Source: Actinotalea endophytica | GTDB taxonomy: Bacteria; Actinomycetota; Actinomycetes; Actinomycetales; Cellulomonadaceae | Direction of reading: 5' to 3' | Assembly (NCBI RefSeq): GCF_025717005.1 | Contig: NZ_JAOVZU010000008.1 | Coordinates: 161,312-225,311 of the forward strand | Length of the DNA: 64,000 nucleotides | Shown here: positions 31,997 to 40,334 of the stretch, in pieces | Numbering within the stretch: position 1 is the first letter of the stretch | How the letters are laid out: each line of letters starts with the position of its first letter | Translations under genes and position numbers: made by a program | Notes under the pieces: generated by a model | What the model saw: the letters and a program-made list of their open reading frames with translations, nothing else | Databases searched by the model: none | Told to the model about the DNA's origin: nothing

Positions 31997-33106
31997 TCAG
32001 AGCGTCGCGCCGACCAGCACGGGCTCCGGCTCGAGGACCACACCGAACGCGTCCCGGACGCCGTCGCGCACCTGACGCGCCAGCGCGAGCAGCTCGGCCG
32101 TGCTGCCGCCGCCGCGGTGGGTGAGCGCCAGGGTGTGCTTGGTCGAGATGCTCACCGGTCCGGGCAGCCCGAACCCCTTCGTGAAGCCCGCGTGCTCGAT
32201 CAGCCAGGCCGCGCTCGTCTTGACCAGGGTCGGGTCGACCGCACCGAGGCTCGGCCCGGTCGTGGTCGCGGGCACGGACGACCGCACCGGGTAGCGCGGA
32301 GCGGCCTCGGGCAGGGCGTCGGCGACCCCGGCGGGCACCACGGGGTTGGTGAAGAACGACCCGGCACTCCAGGTGTCGTGGTCAGCGGGGTCGACCACCA
32401 TGCCCTTGCCGGTGCGCAGCTCGAGCACCGCGTCGCGCACGTCGGCGAGCGGCGCGCGGTCCCCCACCTCGACGCCCAGCCGACGGGCCAGCTCGCCGTA
32501 GCCGACCGGAGCGGACAGCGTGCCGAGCCGGAGCTGGAACGAGACCTCCAGCACGACGAAGCGCGGCGTCGGGCCCCAGCCGTCCTCGCGCATCGAGCGC
32601 TTGAGCACCGAGGTGCGGTACCCGAAGCCCAGCTCACCGACCGCGAAGGTGCGGTGCCGCCCGCGCTCGCGGTCCCAGGTGCGGACCGTGGACACCACGC
32701 CGGAGACCTCCTGCCCGTAGGCACCGACGTTCTGCACGGGGGTCGCGCCGGTCGCGCCGGGGATCCCCGCGAGCGCCTCGACGCCCACCCAGCCCTGCTC
32801 CACGGCGGAGTCGACCACGACGTGCCACGGCGTGCCGGCGGGCACGGTGATGCTCGCTCCCCCGCACGTGTCTCGCGCGTCGACGTGCACGTCGCTGCGA
32901 ACGTCCCGCACCACGAGGCCCGGGAAGCCCCGGTCGGCCACCACGAGGTTCGACCCGCCGCCGACCACCAGGACCGGTTCGCGTGCGTCGTCCGCGGCCC
33001 GGACCGCTTCCACCAGGGCATCCGCGGAGTCGACCTCGAGGTAGCGAGCGGCGGGGCCGCCGAGGTGCAGGGTCGTCAGCTCGGCCAGGGTGGGGACGTC
33101 GGGCAC
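31997..33106 (-). CDS. murB: UDP-N-acetylenolpyruvoylglucosamine reductase
   Basis: 369-residue FAD enzyme that makes UDP-MurNAc for peptidoglycan. The FAD-binding motif VVGGGSNLVVADRGFPGLVV, IPGATGATPVQNVGAYGQEV, catalytic Arg region GYRTSVLK, and catalytic Ser in WSAGSFFTNPVV are all present. The C-terminal Glu lies in LEPEPVLVG. The start is GTG 33104-33106. It ends 16 bases from the converging GntR-like gene. Confidence 0.97.
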   Translation of the reverse strand: MPDVPTLAELTTLHLGGPAARYLEVDSADALVEAVRAADDAREPVLVVGGGSNLVVADRGFPGLVVRDVRSDVHVDARDTCGGASITVPAGTPWHVVVDSAVEQGWVGVEALAGIPGATGATPVQNVGAYGQEVSGVVSTVRTWDRERGRHRTFAVGELGFGYRTSVLKRSMREDGWGPTPRFVVLEVSFQLRLGTLSAPVGYGELARRLGVEVGDRAPLADVRDAVLELRTGKGMVVDPADHDTWSAGSFFTNPVVPAGVADALPEAAPRYPVRSSVPATTTGPSLGAVDPTLVKTSAAWLIEHAGFTKGFGLPGPVSISTKHTLALTHRGGGSTAELLALARQVRDGVRDAFGVVLEPEPVLVGATL

Positions 33107-33223
33107 GGCGTCACCCTACGCGCCGGCCACGTCCCGCACCGCGCTCGGCAGCGGCTCCAGCCGCCCGCGGCGCCGTCAAGGCCGGAGGGACGCCCGTCCG
33201 GCCCGCTCGCGGGCCGGGCGAGG

Positions 33224-34420
33224 TCAGCGGGCCTTGCCGGCTGCGGTCGGCAACGGCGCGGCGGCCGGCACCAGGAACAGGCCGATGAGCACCGGCACGG
33301 CGACCGCGAGCAGGGCGTGCCGGTAGCCGACCTGGTCGGCCAGCAGCCCGATCAGCGGAGGCCCGCCGAGGAAGGCGCTGTAGCCGATGGTGGCGACCAC
33401 CGCGACCCTCGCCGGTGCGCGGCGCGGTTCGTCGGACGCGGCCGACATGCCCACCGGGAAGCCGAGCGCGGCGCCCATCCCCCACAGCACCACGCCGATC
33501 GCCGCGAGCCAGAGGGTCGGGGCCAGGCCGAAGAGCAGCAGCCCGCTGAGCGAGAGGACCGCAAGGATGCGCAGCACGGGCACGCGGCCGAGCCGGTCGA
33601 GCAGGCCCGTGCCGAGCAGGCGCATCGCGGTCATCGCCGTGACGAACAGCGCGAAGCCCAGCGCACCGACGTCGTTGCCCACGTCGAAGCCGTCGACCAC
33701 GGCGAGGCTGACCCAGTCGTTCGCGGCGCCCTCGGTCAGCGCGGCCGCGAGCACCACGAGGCCGATCAGCAGGGTGCGGGTCTCGCGCCACGCGCTGCGC
33801 GGGCGCTGCGCGGCGTCGTCCGGGTGGGCGTCGTGGGTGCCCTCCGGCAGGTACCAGCGGGCGCAGGTGACGAGGGCCACGTAGCTGAGCGGCAGGATCA
33901 GGCCGAGGTGCAGCACCAGCGGCGCGCCGAGCGCGGCGGCCAGCGCCCCGAGCCCGGCGCCGAGGATCGTGCCGAGCGAGAAGCCGGCGTGGAACCGCGG
34001 CATGATCGCCCGGCCCAGCGCCTGCTCGACGGCCGCGCCCTCGAGGTTCATCGCCGCGTCCCAGGTGCCGGTCCCCATGCCGACCAGCACGAGGGCCGTC
34101 GCGACCAGCCACACGAGCCCGCCGGCGACGGCAGCCGCGGTCACCAGGAGGCCGATCGCGTTGACGGCCGCGAACACGAGGATCGTGCGACGGGCGCCGA
34201 GGCGCTGCACGACCCGGCCACTCAGCGGCATCGCGGAGAGCGCGCCGGCGGACGCCGCGAGCAGCAGCAGGCCCATCTGCGCCGGCTCGACGCCCAGCGA
34301 GTCGCGCACCGCCGGGAGCCGCGAGGCGAGGCTGGCGAACGAGAGCCCGTTGAGGGCGAAGGTGACGAACACCGCCCAGGCGGCAGCCTGCGGCGTGGAC
34401 GTCGTCGTCGGGGTGCTCAT
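33224..34420 (-). CDS. MFS transporter (YbjJ-like)
   Basis: 398 residues with 12 predicted membrane helices and an RxGxRRT signature (VVQRLGARRTILVF) between helices 2 and 3. Closest to the YbjJ/FucP-like MFS proteins with unknown cargo. It follows a paralogue by two bases, in the same operon and behind the same LacI-type operator, which suggests related sugars or sugar derivatives. Confidence 0.9.
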   Translation of the reverse strand: MSTPTTTSTPQAAAWAVFVTFALNGLSFASLASRLPAVRDSLGVEPAQMGLLLLAASAGALSAMPLSGRVVQRLGARRTILVFAAVNAIGLLVTAAAVAGGLVWLVATALVLVGMGTGTWDAAMNLEGAAVEQALGRAIMPRFHAGFSLGTILGAGLGALAAALGAPLVLHLGLILPLSYVALVTCARWYLPEGTHDAHPDDAAQRPRSAWRETRTLLIGLVVLAAALTEGAANDWVSLAVVDGFDVGNDVGALGFALFVTAMTAMRLLGTGLLDRLGRVPVLRILAVLSLSGLLLFGLAPTLWLAAIGVVLWGMGAALGFPVGMSAASDEPRRAPARVAVVATIGYSAFLGGPPLIGLLADQVGYRHALLAVAVPVLIGLFLVPAAAPLPTAAGKAR

Positions 34421-34422
34421 GC

Positions 34423-35991
34423 TCAGCTCGCTACGGGTTCAGCCGGGACAGGGGCGGCCCGCGGCGTCGGGACGGCCGACGCGGGCACCGAGTCCGAGGG
34501 TACGGCGGTCGCACGCCGGCCGAGTGCCAGGCCCACGGCCATCACGACCGCGATGCCGAGCACCGCGTGCCGGACCCCGAGCTGCTCGGCGACCAGGCCG
34601 ATCACCGGTGGCGCCGCGAGGTTCGCCGTGGACCCGAACGCGGAGACAACGGCCACCCGTCCGGCCGCGCCGAGCCCGTCGCCGGTGGTCGCGCTCATCG
34701 CGATCGGGATGACCAGCCCCGCACCGAGGCCCCACGCGACGGCTCCGGCGACCGCGCCGGGCAGCGTCGGGGACAGGCCGTAGACGAGCAGCCCGGCGAC
34801 CGCGAGCGCCATCGAGCCGACCAGCACCGGCGCCCGGCCCAGCCGGTCGATGAGCACGGTGCCGCCGAGCCGGGCGACCGTCATGGCTGCGACGAACGTG
34901 CCGAACACCAGGGCGCCGACCGCCTCGCGCGCACCGAACCCGTCGACGACACCGATCGCGAGCCAGGTGTTGGCCGTCCCCTCGGAGAGCGCGCCCGCCA
35001 TGACGACGACACCGAGCAGCAGCGTGCGCGGGTCACGCCACGCGTCGAGCGAGCCGCGGAGGCCGCCGCCGCGCCGCACCCTGGTGGGCGCTGCGGCCTG
35101 GGAGCCATCGGCCGCCGGCGCGCCTGAGCCGGGAAGCACCGACGTGGCGAGATCAGCGGTGGCGAGATCCGCGGTGGGGAGCGCGGATCTCGGGAGAGCT
35201 GCGGTGGCGAGCACCGGGACGGGGAGCACGGGGACGGGGAGCACGGAGGCGGGGATCGTGCGCAGCCGCCAGACGAGGCTGACCACCGCGACCAGCGAGA
35301 AGTGCACCACGAGCGGGAGGTGCCCCCACGCGGCGAGCGCGCCGAGCCCGGAGCCCAGCACCGAACCGACCGAGAACGCCGCGTGGAACTGCGGGACCAC
35401 GGTGCGCCCCATCGCGCGCTCGATCCGGACGGACTCGACGTTCAGCGGCACGTTCCCCAGCGCGAAGGACACGCTCATCAGGACGACGCCCACCGCGAGC
35501 ACGAGGACCGAGCCCATCGCCGGACCGAGGCCGAGCAGGGCGGCCGCGACGGAGAACACCCACGCTGCCACGACCATCGTCCGCCGGCTGCCCCAGCGCT
35601 CGGCGAGCCCGCCGGCGACGAGGACCGTCCCGAGCGACGCGATCGCACCCGCGAGCAGCACGGTGCCGAGGCCGCCGGTGCTCAGGCCGAGGTCGGCGCG
35701 CACGGTCGGCAGCCGGGACAGCCAACTCGCGACGGTGATGCCGAGCAGCCCGTACAGGCCGAGCAGGGCGACCCGCGCGCGCAGTGCCTCGGGCTCGACC
35801 GGCGGGCGAGGCCTCCGCAGCACCCGAGCACCGGGCCGCAGGCGCGACGGGAGCGCCGCGGCGCGGGCGGCTGCCGAGCGACGCGGCACGGCGCCGGAAC
35901 GCGCGGGGTGGGTGGCGGCTCCGGCCGGGCGGCCGGGGCGTCGGGCGGAGGGTCGGGCGAGCAGGTCGGACAGGCGGGCGGAGCGAGGCAC
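34423..35991 (-). CDS. MFS transporter with Pro/Ala-rich central loop
   Basis: 522 residues, paralogous to the gene that follows it. An unusual basic, Arg/Pro/Ala-rich N-terminus (about 75 residues) precedes the first helix. The central cytoplasmic loop has a low-complexity repeat (SVLPVPVLPVPVLATAALP, ADLATADLATSVLPG) absent from the paralogue. The start GTG 35989-35991 has GGAAG upstream. Divergent from the LacI regulator, with the palindromic operator in the gap. Confidence 0.85.
   Translation of the reverse strand: MPRSARLSDLLARPSARRPGRPAGAATHPARSGAVPRRSAAARAAALPSRLRPGARVLRRPRPPVEPEALRARVALLGLYGLLGITVASWLSRLPTVRADLGLSTGGLGTVLLAGAIASLGTVLVAGGLAERWGSRRTMVVAAWVFSVAAALLGLGPAMGSVLVLAVGVVLMSVSFALGNVPLNVESVRIERAMGRTVVPQFHAAFSVGSVLGSGLGALAAWGHLPLVVHFSLVAVVSLVWRLRTIPASVLPVPVLPVPVLATAALPRSALPTADLATADLATSVLPGSGAPAADGSQAAAPTRVRRGGGLRGSLDAWRDPRTLLLGVVVMAGALSEGTANTWLAIGVVDGFGAREAVGALVFGTFVAAMTVARLGGTVLIDRLGRAPVLVGSMALAVAGLLVYGLSPTLPGAVAGAVAWGLGAGLVIPIAMSATTGDGLGAAGRVAVVSAFGSTANLAAPPVIGLVAEQLGVRHAVLGIAVVMAVGLALGRRATAVPSDSVPASAVPTPRAAPVPAEPVAS
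35163..35192. repeat. Intragenic 11-bp inverted repeat in the MFS gene
   Basis: Perfect arms 35163-35173 and 35182-35192 (CGAGATCCGCG) with an 8-base loop, inside the repetitive central-loop coding region that also has short direct repeats (GTGGCGAG, GGGGAGCAC). Confidence 0.8.
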
Positions 35992-36038
35992 GTGGGCTTC
36001 CGGTGGTTCGAGTGGTGGCCCTCGTCGAGCGTCGTCGG

Positions 36039-36052
36039 TCGAATCGATTCGA
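36039..36052. promoter_or_regulatory. LacI-type operator
   Basis: TCGAATCGATTCGA, a perfect 14-bp palindrome with the central CG step common to LacI-family operators. It lies in the divergent gap between the MFS operon (GTG 35991) and the lacI-like gene (ATG 36140), 48 bases from the former. The divergent lacI-like gene probably controls both directions. Confidence 0.75.
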
Positions 36053-36139
36053 GGAGTGGTCTCAAGTGTGACCGTTAGGCTGCCGCTCGTCAATCCGACG
36101 CCGTGCGCCGGACGGGTCACGGACTCAGGAGGCCGAGGG

Positions 36140-37189
36140 ATGACGGAGCGGACCACGCTCGCCGACGTCGCCGCGGCGGCGGGTGTGTCCGTGTCCACCG
36201 CGTCACTGGCGTTCTCCGGCGCGGGACCGATCTCGGCCGCGACCAAGCAGCGCGTGCTCGACGCCGCCGCGGAGCTCGGCTACACCGGGCCCAGCGCGCT
36301 CGGCAGGTCGCTGCGCTCCGGGCGCTCGGGGATCGTCGGCGTCGTGATCGGGGACCAGCTCCGGCGCTCGTTCCGCGACCCGGTGTCCGTCCAGGTGCTC
36401 GACGGGCTCGTCGACTCGGTCGGACCCCAGGGGCTCGGCGTCCTGCTGGTCCCCGCGACGGGAGGCGAGGCGGCCGACCCGCTGGTCGAGACCGCACCGA
36501 TGGACGCCGCCGTGCTGCTCTTCGGCGCACGGCGCGGCGAGGGCACCTTCGAGGCGCTGCGCCGGCGCGGCGTGCCGGTGGTGCTCGGCGAGGGCCCGCG
36601 CGGCCTGGACGCCCCGGTGGTCGGGATCGCCGACCGGGAGGGCACCCGCCGCCTCGTGGAGTACCTGCGCGAGCTCGGGCACAGCCGGATCGGCGTCGTC
36701 ACGCTGCCGCTCGGTGGCGAACGTCGCTGCGCGCCGGTCGACGCGGCCCGGATGGCCGAGCTGGACTGCCCGCCGGCGGAGCATCGCCTGGCCGCCCTGG
36801 ACGACGCGGGGGTCGTGCCGACCGCCGTGGTCGAGGCGAGCGCCTCGCTCGTCGAGGCCGGCGTCGAGGCCGGGCGCGTCCTGCTCGACGTCGCCGACCC
36901 GCCGACCGCGGTGCTGACCCATTCGGACCTGCTCGCCGCCGGTGTGCTGATCGCGGCGCGGGACCTGGGGCTGCGGGTCCCGGAGGACGTGTCGGTGGCC
37001 GGCTTCGACGGGCTGAACCTGCCCTGGCTCGCGCCGGACGTGCTGACGTCCGTCGCGCAGCCGTTCGCGGCGAAGGGCGCGGCGATCGGCGACGCGATCA
37101 CGGCGATCCTGGCCGGTGAGACCCCGGCGGACGTCGAGCTCGAGGTCGAGCTGCGGATCGGCACGACGACCGCGCCGCCGCGGGCCTGA
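36140..37189 (+). CDS. LacI-family transcriptional regulator
   Basis: 349 residues. The N-terminal HTH and hinge are TTLADVAAAAGVSVSTASLA through GYTGPSALGRSLRSG. A periplasmic-binding-like effector domain follows, with ELGHSRIGVVTLPLGGER, TAVLTHSDLLAAGVLIAARD and VPEDVSVAGFDGL. Start ATG 36140 has GGAGG upstream. It probably represses the two divergent MFS genes through the palindrome at 36039-36052; the inducer is unknown. Confidence 0.93.
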   Translation: MTERTTLADVAAAAGVSVSTASLAFSGAGPISAATKQRVLDAAAELGYTGPSALGRSLRSGRSGIVGVVIGDQLRRSFRDPVSVQVLDGLVDSVGPQGLGVLLVPATGGEAADPLVETAPMDAAVLLFGARRGEGTFEALRRRGVPVVLGEGPRGLDAPVVGIADREGTRRLVEYLRELGHSRIGVVTLPLGGERRCAPVDAARMAELDCPPAEHRLAALDDAGVVPTAVVEASASLVEAGVEAGRVLLDVADPPTAVLTHSDLLAAGVLIAARDLGLRVPEDVSVAGFDGLNLPWLAPDVLTSVAQPFAAKGAAIGDAITAILAGETPADVELEVELRIGTTTAPPRA

Positions 37190-37194
37190 GCGCC

Positions 37195-37605
37195 TCAGAG
37201 GCGGACGAGCACCTGGGCGCGGCCGAGCACCTTCACGCCGGCCGACTCGACCGTGAGGTCGATCCGCGCCGTGCCGGCCTCGGCGTCCACCGCACCGACG
37301 GTCGCGGTGATCGCCACCGTGGCGACCCCGGGGTCGGGCACCTCGACGGGGCGGGTGAACCGGACGCCGTACTCGAGCACCCGGCCCGGGTCGCCCAGCC
37401 AGTCGACCACCACGCCGACGGCGGTGCCCATGGTGAACATGCCGTGCGCGATGACGCCGGGCAGGCCGACCTCGCGGGCGAACCGCTCGTTCCAGTGGAT
37501 CGGGTTGCGGTCGCCGCTCGCGCCCGCGTAGTGGACCAGGTCCGCGCGGGTGACCTCGACGGTCCGCGAGCCGACCACCTGGCCGACCTCGAGCTGGGCG
37601 CTCAT
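37195..37605 (-). CDS. MaoC-type (R)-hydratase, HadB-like
   Basis: 136 residues, a single hot-dog fold with the hydratase motif DLVHYAGASGDRNPIHWNER, where Asp and His are catalytic. It forms a heterodimer with the product of the upstream gene, whose stop overlaps this start by 4 bases. In mycobacteria HadAB is the (3R)-hydroxyacyl-ACP dehydratase of FAS-II. Cellulomonas-like organisms lack mycolic acids, so a role in general fatty-acid metabolism is more likely. Confidence 0.88.
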   Translation of the reverse strand: MSAQLEVGQVVGSRTVEVTRADLVHYAGASGDRNPIHWNERFAREVGLPGVIAHGMFTMGTAVGVVVDWLGDPGRVLEYGVRFTRPVEVPDPGVATVAITATVGAVDAEAGTARIDLTVESAGVKVLGRAQVLVRL

Positions 37606-38051
37606 GCGTCCGCCCCCCGCACCGCGAGGGTGGAGACAACGGTGCTCACCGGGGCGCCGTCGGCGTCGGCGAGCTCGCAGCGCGTGGTGACCATGGCGAG
37701 CCCGGCGCGCTCGACGATCGAGTCGACGTGCAGCACCGTGACGATCGCGTCACCGGCGACGATCGGCCGGTGGTGGGTGAACCGCTCCTCGGCGTGCACG
37801 ACGCGGGAGAAGTCGATGCCGGCCGCGGGGTCGGAGATGAGCTGGGCCTCGGCCGCCTGTGCGATGACGACGGCGAAGGTCGGCGTCGCGACCACGTCGG
37901 CGTAGCCGAGCGCACGCGCGGCCTCGACGTCGTGATGCGTCGGGTGCGTGGCACCCACCGCCGCGGCGAAGTGCCTCAGGTGCTCGCGGCCGACCAGGTA
38001 GGGCGCCGTGGGTGGGTACACCCGGCCCGCGTAGCCCGCGTCGATCGCCAT
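37602..38051 (-). CDS. HadA-like dehydratase subunit (FAS1-like N-terminal hot-dog)
   Basis: 149 residues of the MaoC_dehydrat_N/HadA-type hot-dog family (YLVGREHLRHFAAAVGATHP, GYADVVATPTFAVV, AEERFTHHRPIVAGDAI). This subunit usually lacks the catalytic pair and binds the acyl chain next to HadB. It lies 13 bases after rpmG, the standard actinobacterial arrangement. Confidence 0.88.
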   Translation of the reverse strand: MAIDAGYAGRVYPPTAPYLVGREHLRHFAAAVGATHPTHHDVEAARALGYADVVATPTFAVVIAQAAEAQLISDPAAGIDFSRVVHAEERFTHHRPIVAGDAIVTVLHVDSIVERAGLAMVTTRCELADADGAPVSTVVSTLAVRGADA

Positions 38052-38064
38052 GCCGGAGGCAGGG

Positions 38065-38235
38065 TCAGCGGGTCTCGCGGTGCGCGGTGTGCTTGCCGCA
38101 GCGCGGGCAGAACTTCGCCAGCTCGAGCCGGTCGGGGTCGTTGCGGCGGTTCTTCTTCGTGATGTAGTTCCGCTCCTTGCACTCCGTGCACGCGAGCGTG
38201 ATCTTCGGACGGACGTCCTGCGTCTTGCTGGCCAC
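38065..38235 (-). CDS. rpmG: 50S ribosomal protein L33
   Basis: 56 residues, starting at GTG (38233-38235): [20 protein letters not shown]. Two CxxC pairs (CTEC, CPRC) show that it is the zinc-binding C+ form. The end is KHTAHRETR. It precedes hadA and follows tRNA-Met; short length makes it easy to miss. Confidence 0.97.
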   Translation of the reverse strand: MASKTQDVRPKITLACTECKERNYITKKNRRNDPDRLELAKFCPRCGKHTAHRETR

Positions 38236-38298
38236 GATTCACCTCTGCTGTCGATCGCACGTCGCGCGCCATCCGGGCCGTGCGCGACCTCTTCTGTG

Positions 38299-38375
38299 TG
38301 GTAGCGGGGGCGGGATTCGAACCCGCGACACCACGATTATGAGCCGTGTGCTCTAACCACCTGAGCTACCCCGCC
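38299..38375 (-). tRNA. tRNA-Met (CAT anticodon)
   Basis: 77 nt including an encoded 3' CCA (38299-38301). Acceptor stem GGCGGGG/CCCCGCT with one G-U pair. Anticodon loop CTCATAA. The first pair G-U and the lack of initiator-type G-C stack in the anticodon stem mark it as elongator rather than initiator tRNA. It is the only tRNA here with an encoded CCA. Confidence 0.95.
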
Positions 38376-38413
38376 ATTCCGGCATCCGCACCACATGGTG
38401 CGGGCACCGAGAG

Positions 38414-38486
38414 AGCCCCGAAAGGGAATCGAACCCTTGACCTTCTCCTTACCATGGAGACGCTCTGCCGACTGAGCTATCGGGGC
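38414..38486 (-). tRNA. tRNA-Thr (GGT anticodon)
   Basis: 73 nt. Acceptor stem GCCCCGA/TCGGGGC, anticodon stem TCTCC/GGAGA with loop ATGGTAA (anticodon GGT), and T-loop GGTTCGATTCC. CCA is not encoded. It lies 38 bases upstream of tRNA-Met on the same strand. Confidence 0.96.
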
Positions 38487-38625
38487 AGCGCAGGCCAGGG
38501 TACAGGAGCGCGCGCGGCCCGCGAAATCCGGTACCCGGCTCTCGCCCGGCACCCTGCGACGCACGTGATCCTGCTCCCGGCCGGCAACCGGAAAGCCGAA
38601 CGCCCCGGAGATCCCGGGGCGAGCG

Positions 38626-38706
38626 TGGCAGGTGAGGGATTCGAACCCCCGTAGCTTGCGCAACTGATTTACAGTCAGCTCCCTTTGGCCGCTTGGGTAA
38701 CCTGCC
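38626..38706 (-). tRNA. tRNA-Tyr (GTA anticodon)
   Basis: 81 nt with a long variable arm. Acceptor stem GGCAGGT/ACCTGCC, anticodon loop CTGTAAA, T-loop GGTTCGAATCC, discriminator A. CCA not encoded. It is the first gene of the Tyr-Thr-Met-rpmG run; the 139-base spacer after it holds no gene. Confidence 0.95.
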
Positions 38707-38740
38707 CGGCCGAGCGCGTCGCCGCGCTGGTGCGGATGGA

Positions 38741-38770
38741 AGGATAGCAACTCTGCGGGGTGCACCCGAA
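38741..38770 (-). promoter_or_regulatory. Candidate promoter of the tRNA-Tyr/Thr/Met-rpmG cluster
   Basis: TATCCT (38741-38746) as -10 with a weak TTCGGG (38765-38770) 18 bases upstream on the minus strand, about 35 bases before tRNA-Tyr. The -10 is convincing, the -35 is not. Confidence 0.4.
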
Positions 38771-38816
38771 CGCGCCGGGGATCGCACCGCCCGCACACAG
38801 CCCGAGGAGGACAGGC

Positions 38817-39308
38817 ATGGCAGGCGACTCGTCGTTCGACGTCGTGAGCAAGGTGGACCGCCAGGAGGTCGACAACGCCCTCAACCAGGCGGCCAAGGAG
38901 ATCGCACAGCGCTACGACTTCAAGAACGTCGGCGCCTCGATCACCTGGAGCGGCGACACGATCGTGATGGTCGCCAACTCCGAGGAGCGCGTGAAGGCCG
39001 TCCTCGACGTCTTCCAGACCAAGCTGGTCAAGCGCGGCATCTCGCTCAAGGCGATCGAGACCTCCGCCCCCAAGCCGTCCGGCAAGGAGTACCGGCTCGA
39101 GGGCGCCATGAAGCAGGGGCTGAGCAGCGAGAACGCGAAGAAGATCGCCAAGATCGTCCGCGACGAGGGCCCCAAGGGCGTCAAGACCCAGATCACCGGC
39201 GACGAGCTTCGGGTCTCGGCCAAGTCCCGCGACGACCTGCAGTCCGTCATCGCGCTGCTCAAGGCGGCCGACCTGGACGTCGCGCTGCAGTTCGTCAACT
39301 ACCGGTAG
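38817..39308 (+). CDS. YajQ-family nucleotide-binding protein
   Basis: 163 residues, the full YajQ length, with two ferredoxin-like halves ([40 protein letters not shown]-like [15 protein letters not shown]-like [12 protein letters not shown]). In Xanthomonas YajQ binds cyclic di-GMP and acts with a transcription factor; elsewhere it is described as a nucleic-acid binder. Function here is unproven. Start ATG 38817 with GAGGAGGA upstream. It ends in the hairpin at 39313-39345. Confidence 0.92.
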   Translation: MAGDSSFDVVSKVDRQEVDNALNQAAKEIAQRYDFKNVGASITWSGDTIVMVANSEERVKAVLDVFQTKLVKRGISLKAIETSAPKPSGKEYRLEGAMKQGLSSENAKKIAKIVRDEGPKGVKTQITGDELRVSAKSRDDLQSVIALLKAADLDVALQFVNYR

Positions 39309-39312
39309 GCCG

Positions 39313-39345
39313 CCGGCTTCGGCGGCACATGTCCGCCGAAGCCGG
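39313..39345. terminator. Terminator after yajQ
   Basis: Perfect 13-bp arms 39313-39325 and 39333-39345 with a 7-base loop, 5 bases after the YajQ stop. A second, smaller inverted repeat (39348-39355 with 39371-39378) overlaps the end of the converging TfoX-like gene. Confidence 0.7.
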
Positions 39346-39373
39346 GTGGTAGCGGTCGGCGCCGAGCGGGCCG

Positions 39374-39736
39374 CTACCGCTTCGTGCCGCGCGGTGGTTT
39401 CGGCGGGATGGTGCGGGCGTAGGCCGCGGACCGTTCGAGCCACGGCTGCACGTCGGGCGAGGCGAACAGGTCCGGCGGCAGGACGACGTACTCCTTCATC
39501 TTGCGGCCGGCCATCGGCTCGAAGATGTGCAGCGGATGGTCGGCCGCGAAGTCCTCGCGGTCGGCCTCGGACATCCTCAGGACGGCGCTCGCGTGGAACA
39601 GCGAGAAGAAGAGGTTGCCGTTCATGAAGAGGGCCGGGTAGCCGAACATCGGCCTGCGGACGGCATCGGGCACGAGGCCGACCAGCTCGTCGAACCGCGC
39701 GACCACGTCCGGGGGTGACTTCTCGAAGCTGGGCAC
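39374..39736 (-). CDS. TfoX N-terminal domain protein
   Basis: 120 residues matching the stand-alone TfoX/Sxy N-terminal domain (RPMFGYPALFMNGNLFFSLF, ADREDFAADHPLHIFEPM, MKEYVVLPPDL). It lacks the C-terminal helix-hairpin-helix half of true competence regulators, and free N-domains of this kind have no established role. The start GTG 39734-39736 has GAGGGG upstream. Confidence 0.85.
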   Translation of the reverse strand: MPSFEKSPPDVVARFDELVGLVPDAVRRPMFGYPALFMNGNLFFSLFHASAVLRMSEADREDFAADHPLHIFEPMAGRKMKEYVVLPPDLFASPDVQPWLERSAAYARTIPPKPPRGTKR

Positions 39737-39812
39737 GGGGACCCCTCTCGGCGGCGCACCCCGAAGGTACCTCGCACCTCGGACACCGGCGGGGCGCGGC
39801 CGGCGCGACGCG

Positions 39813-40298
39813 CTACATGCCGAGCGCGGTGAGGTCGGCGGCGCCGGCCCCGGCCTCCCCGGCCGCATCGGCGAACGACTCGAGCGCGCCCGCGAGCACG
39901 TCGCGGGTCTCCGGCGGCATCGTCGCGAGGATCTCGCGCAGCTCGGCGCGACGGCGCCGGGTCACGCGGTCGACCAGGTCCGCCCCGGTGTCGGTCAGCT
40001 CGATCAGCACCGAGAGCCGGCTGTCGGGGTCCTCGACGCGGCGCACCCACCCCCCGGCGACCAGCCGGTCGGCGTTCCGGGAGAACGTCGACGGGTGGAT
40101 GCCCATCCGCTCGGCAACCACGCCGGAGCGCAGCGGGCCGTCGACGGCCAGGAGCACGAGCACCCGGAACTGGGGCAGCGAGACGTGCTCGAGCGCCTCG
40201 GACAACGAGCGGGCGACCACCCCGAGCAGGGCGCGAGAGGCGCGCAGGGTCGCGTCGGTGGCGTCGTCGAGGCCCGAACCTCGCCGGTGAGCAGTCAT
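39813..40298 (-). CDS. MarR-family regulator
   Basis: 161 residues. The winged helix has SLPQFRVLVLLAVDGPLRSG, VVAERMGIHPSTFSRNADRL and the wing WVRRVEDPDSRLSVLIELTD, flanked by dimerisation helices. It is divergent from the ClC gene, with a perfect inverted repeat between the starts and overlapping the ClC ATG, so it probably represses ClC and itself. The Ala/Gly-rich tail is non-conserved. Confidence 0.93.
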   Translation of the reverse strand: MTAHRRGSGLDDATDATLRASRALLGVVARSLSEALEHVSLPQFRVLVLLAVDGPLRSGVVAERMGIHPSTFSRNADRLVAGGWVRRVEDPDSRLSVLIELTDTGADLVDRVTRRRRAELREILATMPPETRDVLAGALESFADAAGEAGAGAADLTALGM

Positions 40299-40316
40299 GG
40301 GATGTCATGGTACATT

Positions 40317-40334
40317 AGTTGTATGCCTACAACT
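40317..40334. promoter_or_regulatory. MarR-type operator overlapping the ClC start codon
   Basis: AGTTGTA-TGCC-TACAACT: perfect 7-bp arms (40317-40323, 40328-40334) with a 4-base centre. The ClC ATG (40323-40325) lies inside it. A TACATT box at 40311-40316, seven bases before the ATG, would place the transcript start at or next to the start codon, so the ClC mRNA may be leaderless and blocked by bound MarR. Confidence 0.75.
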
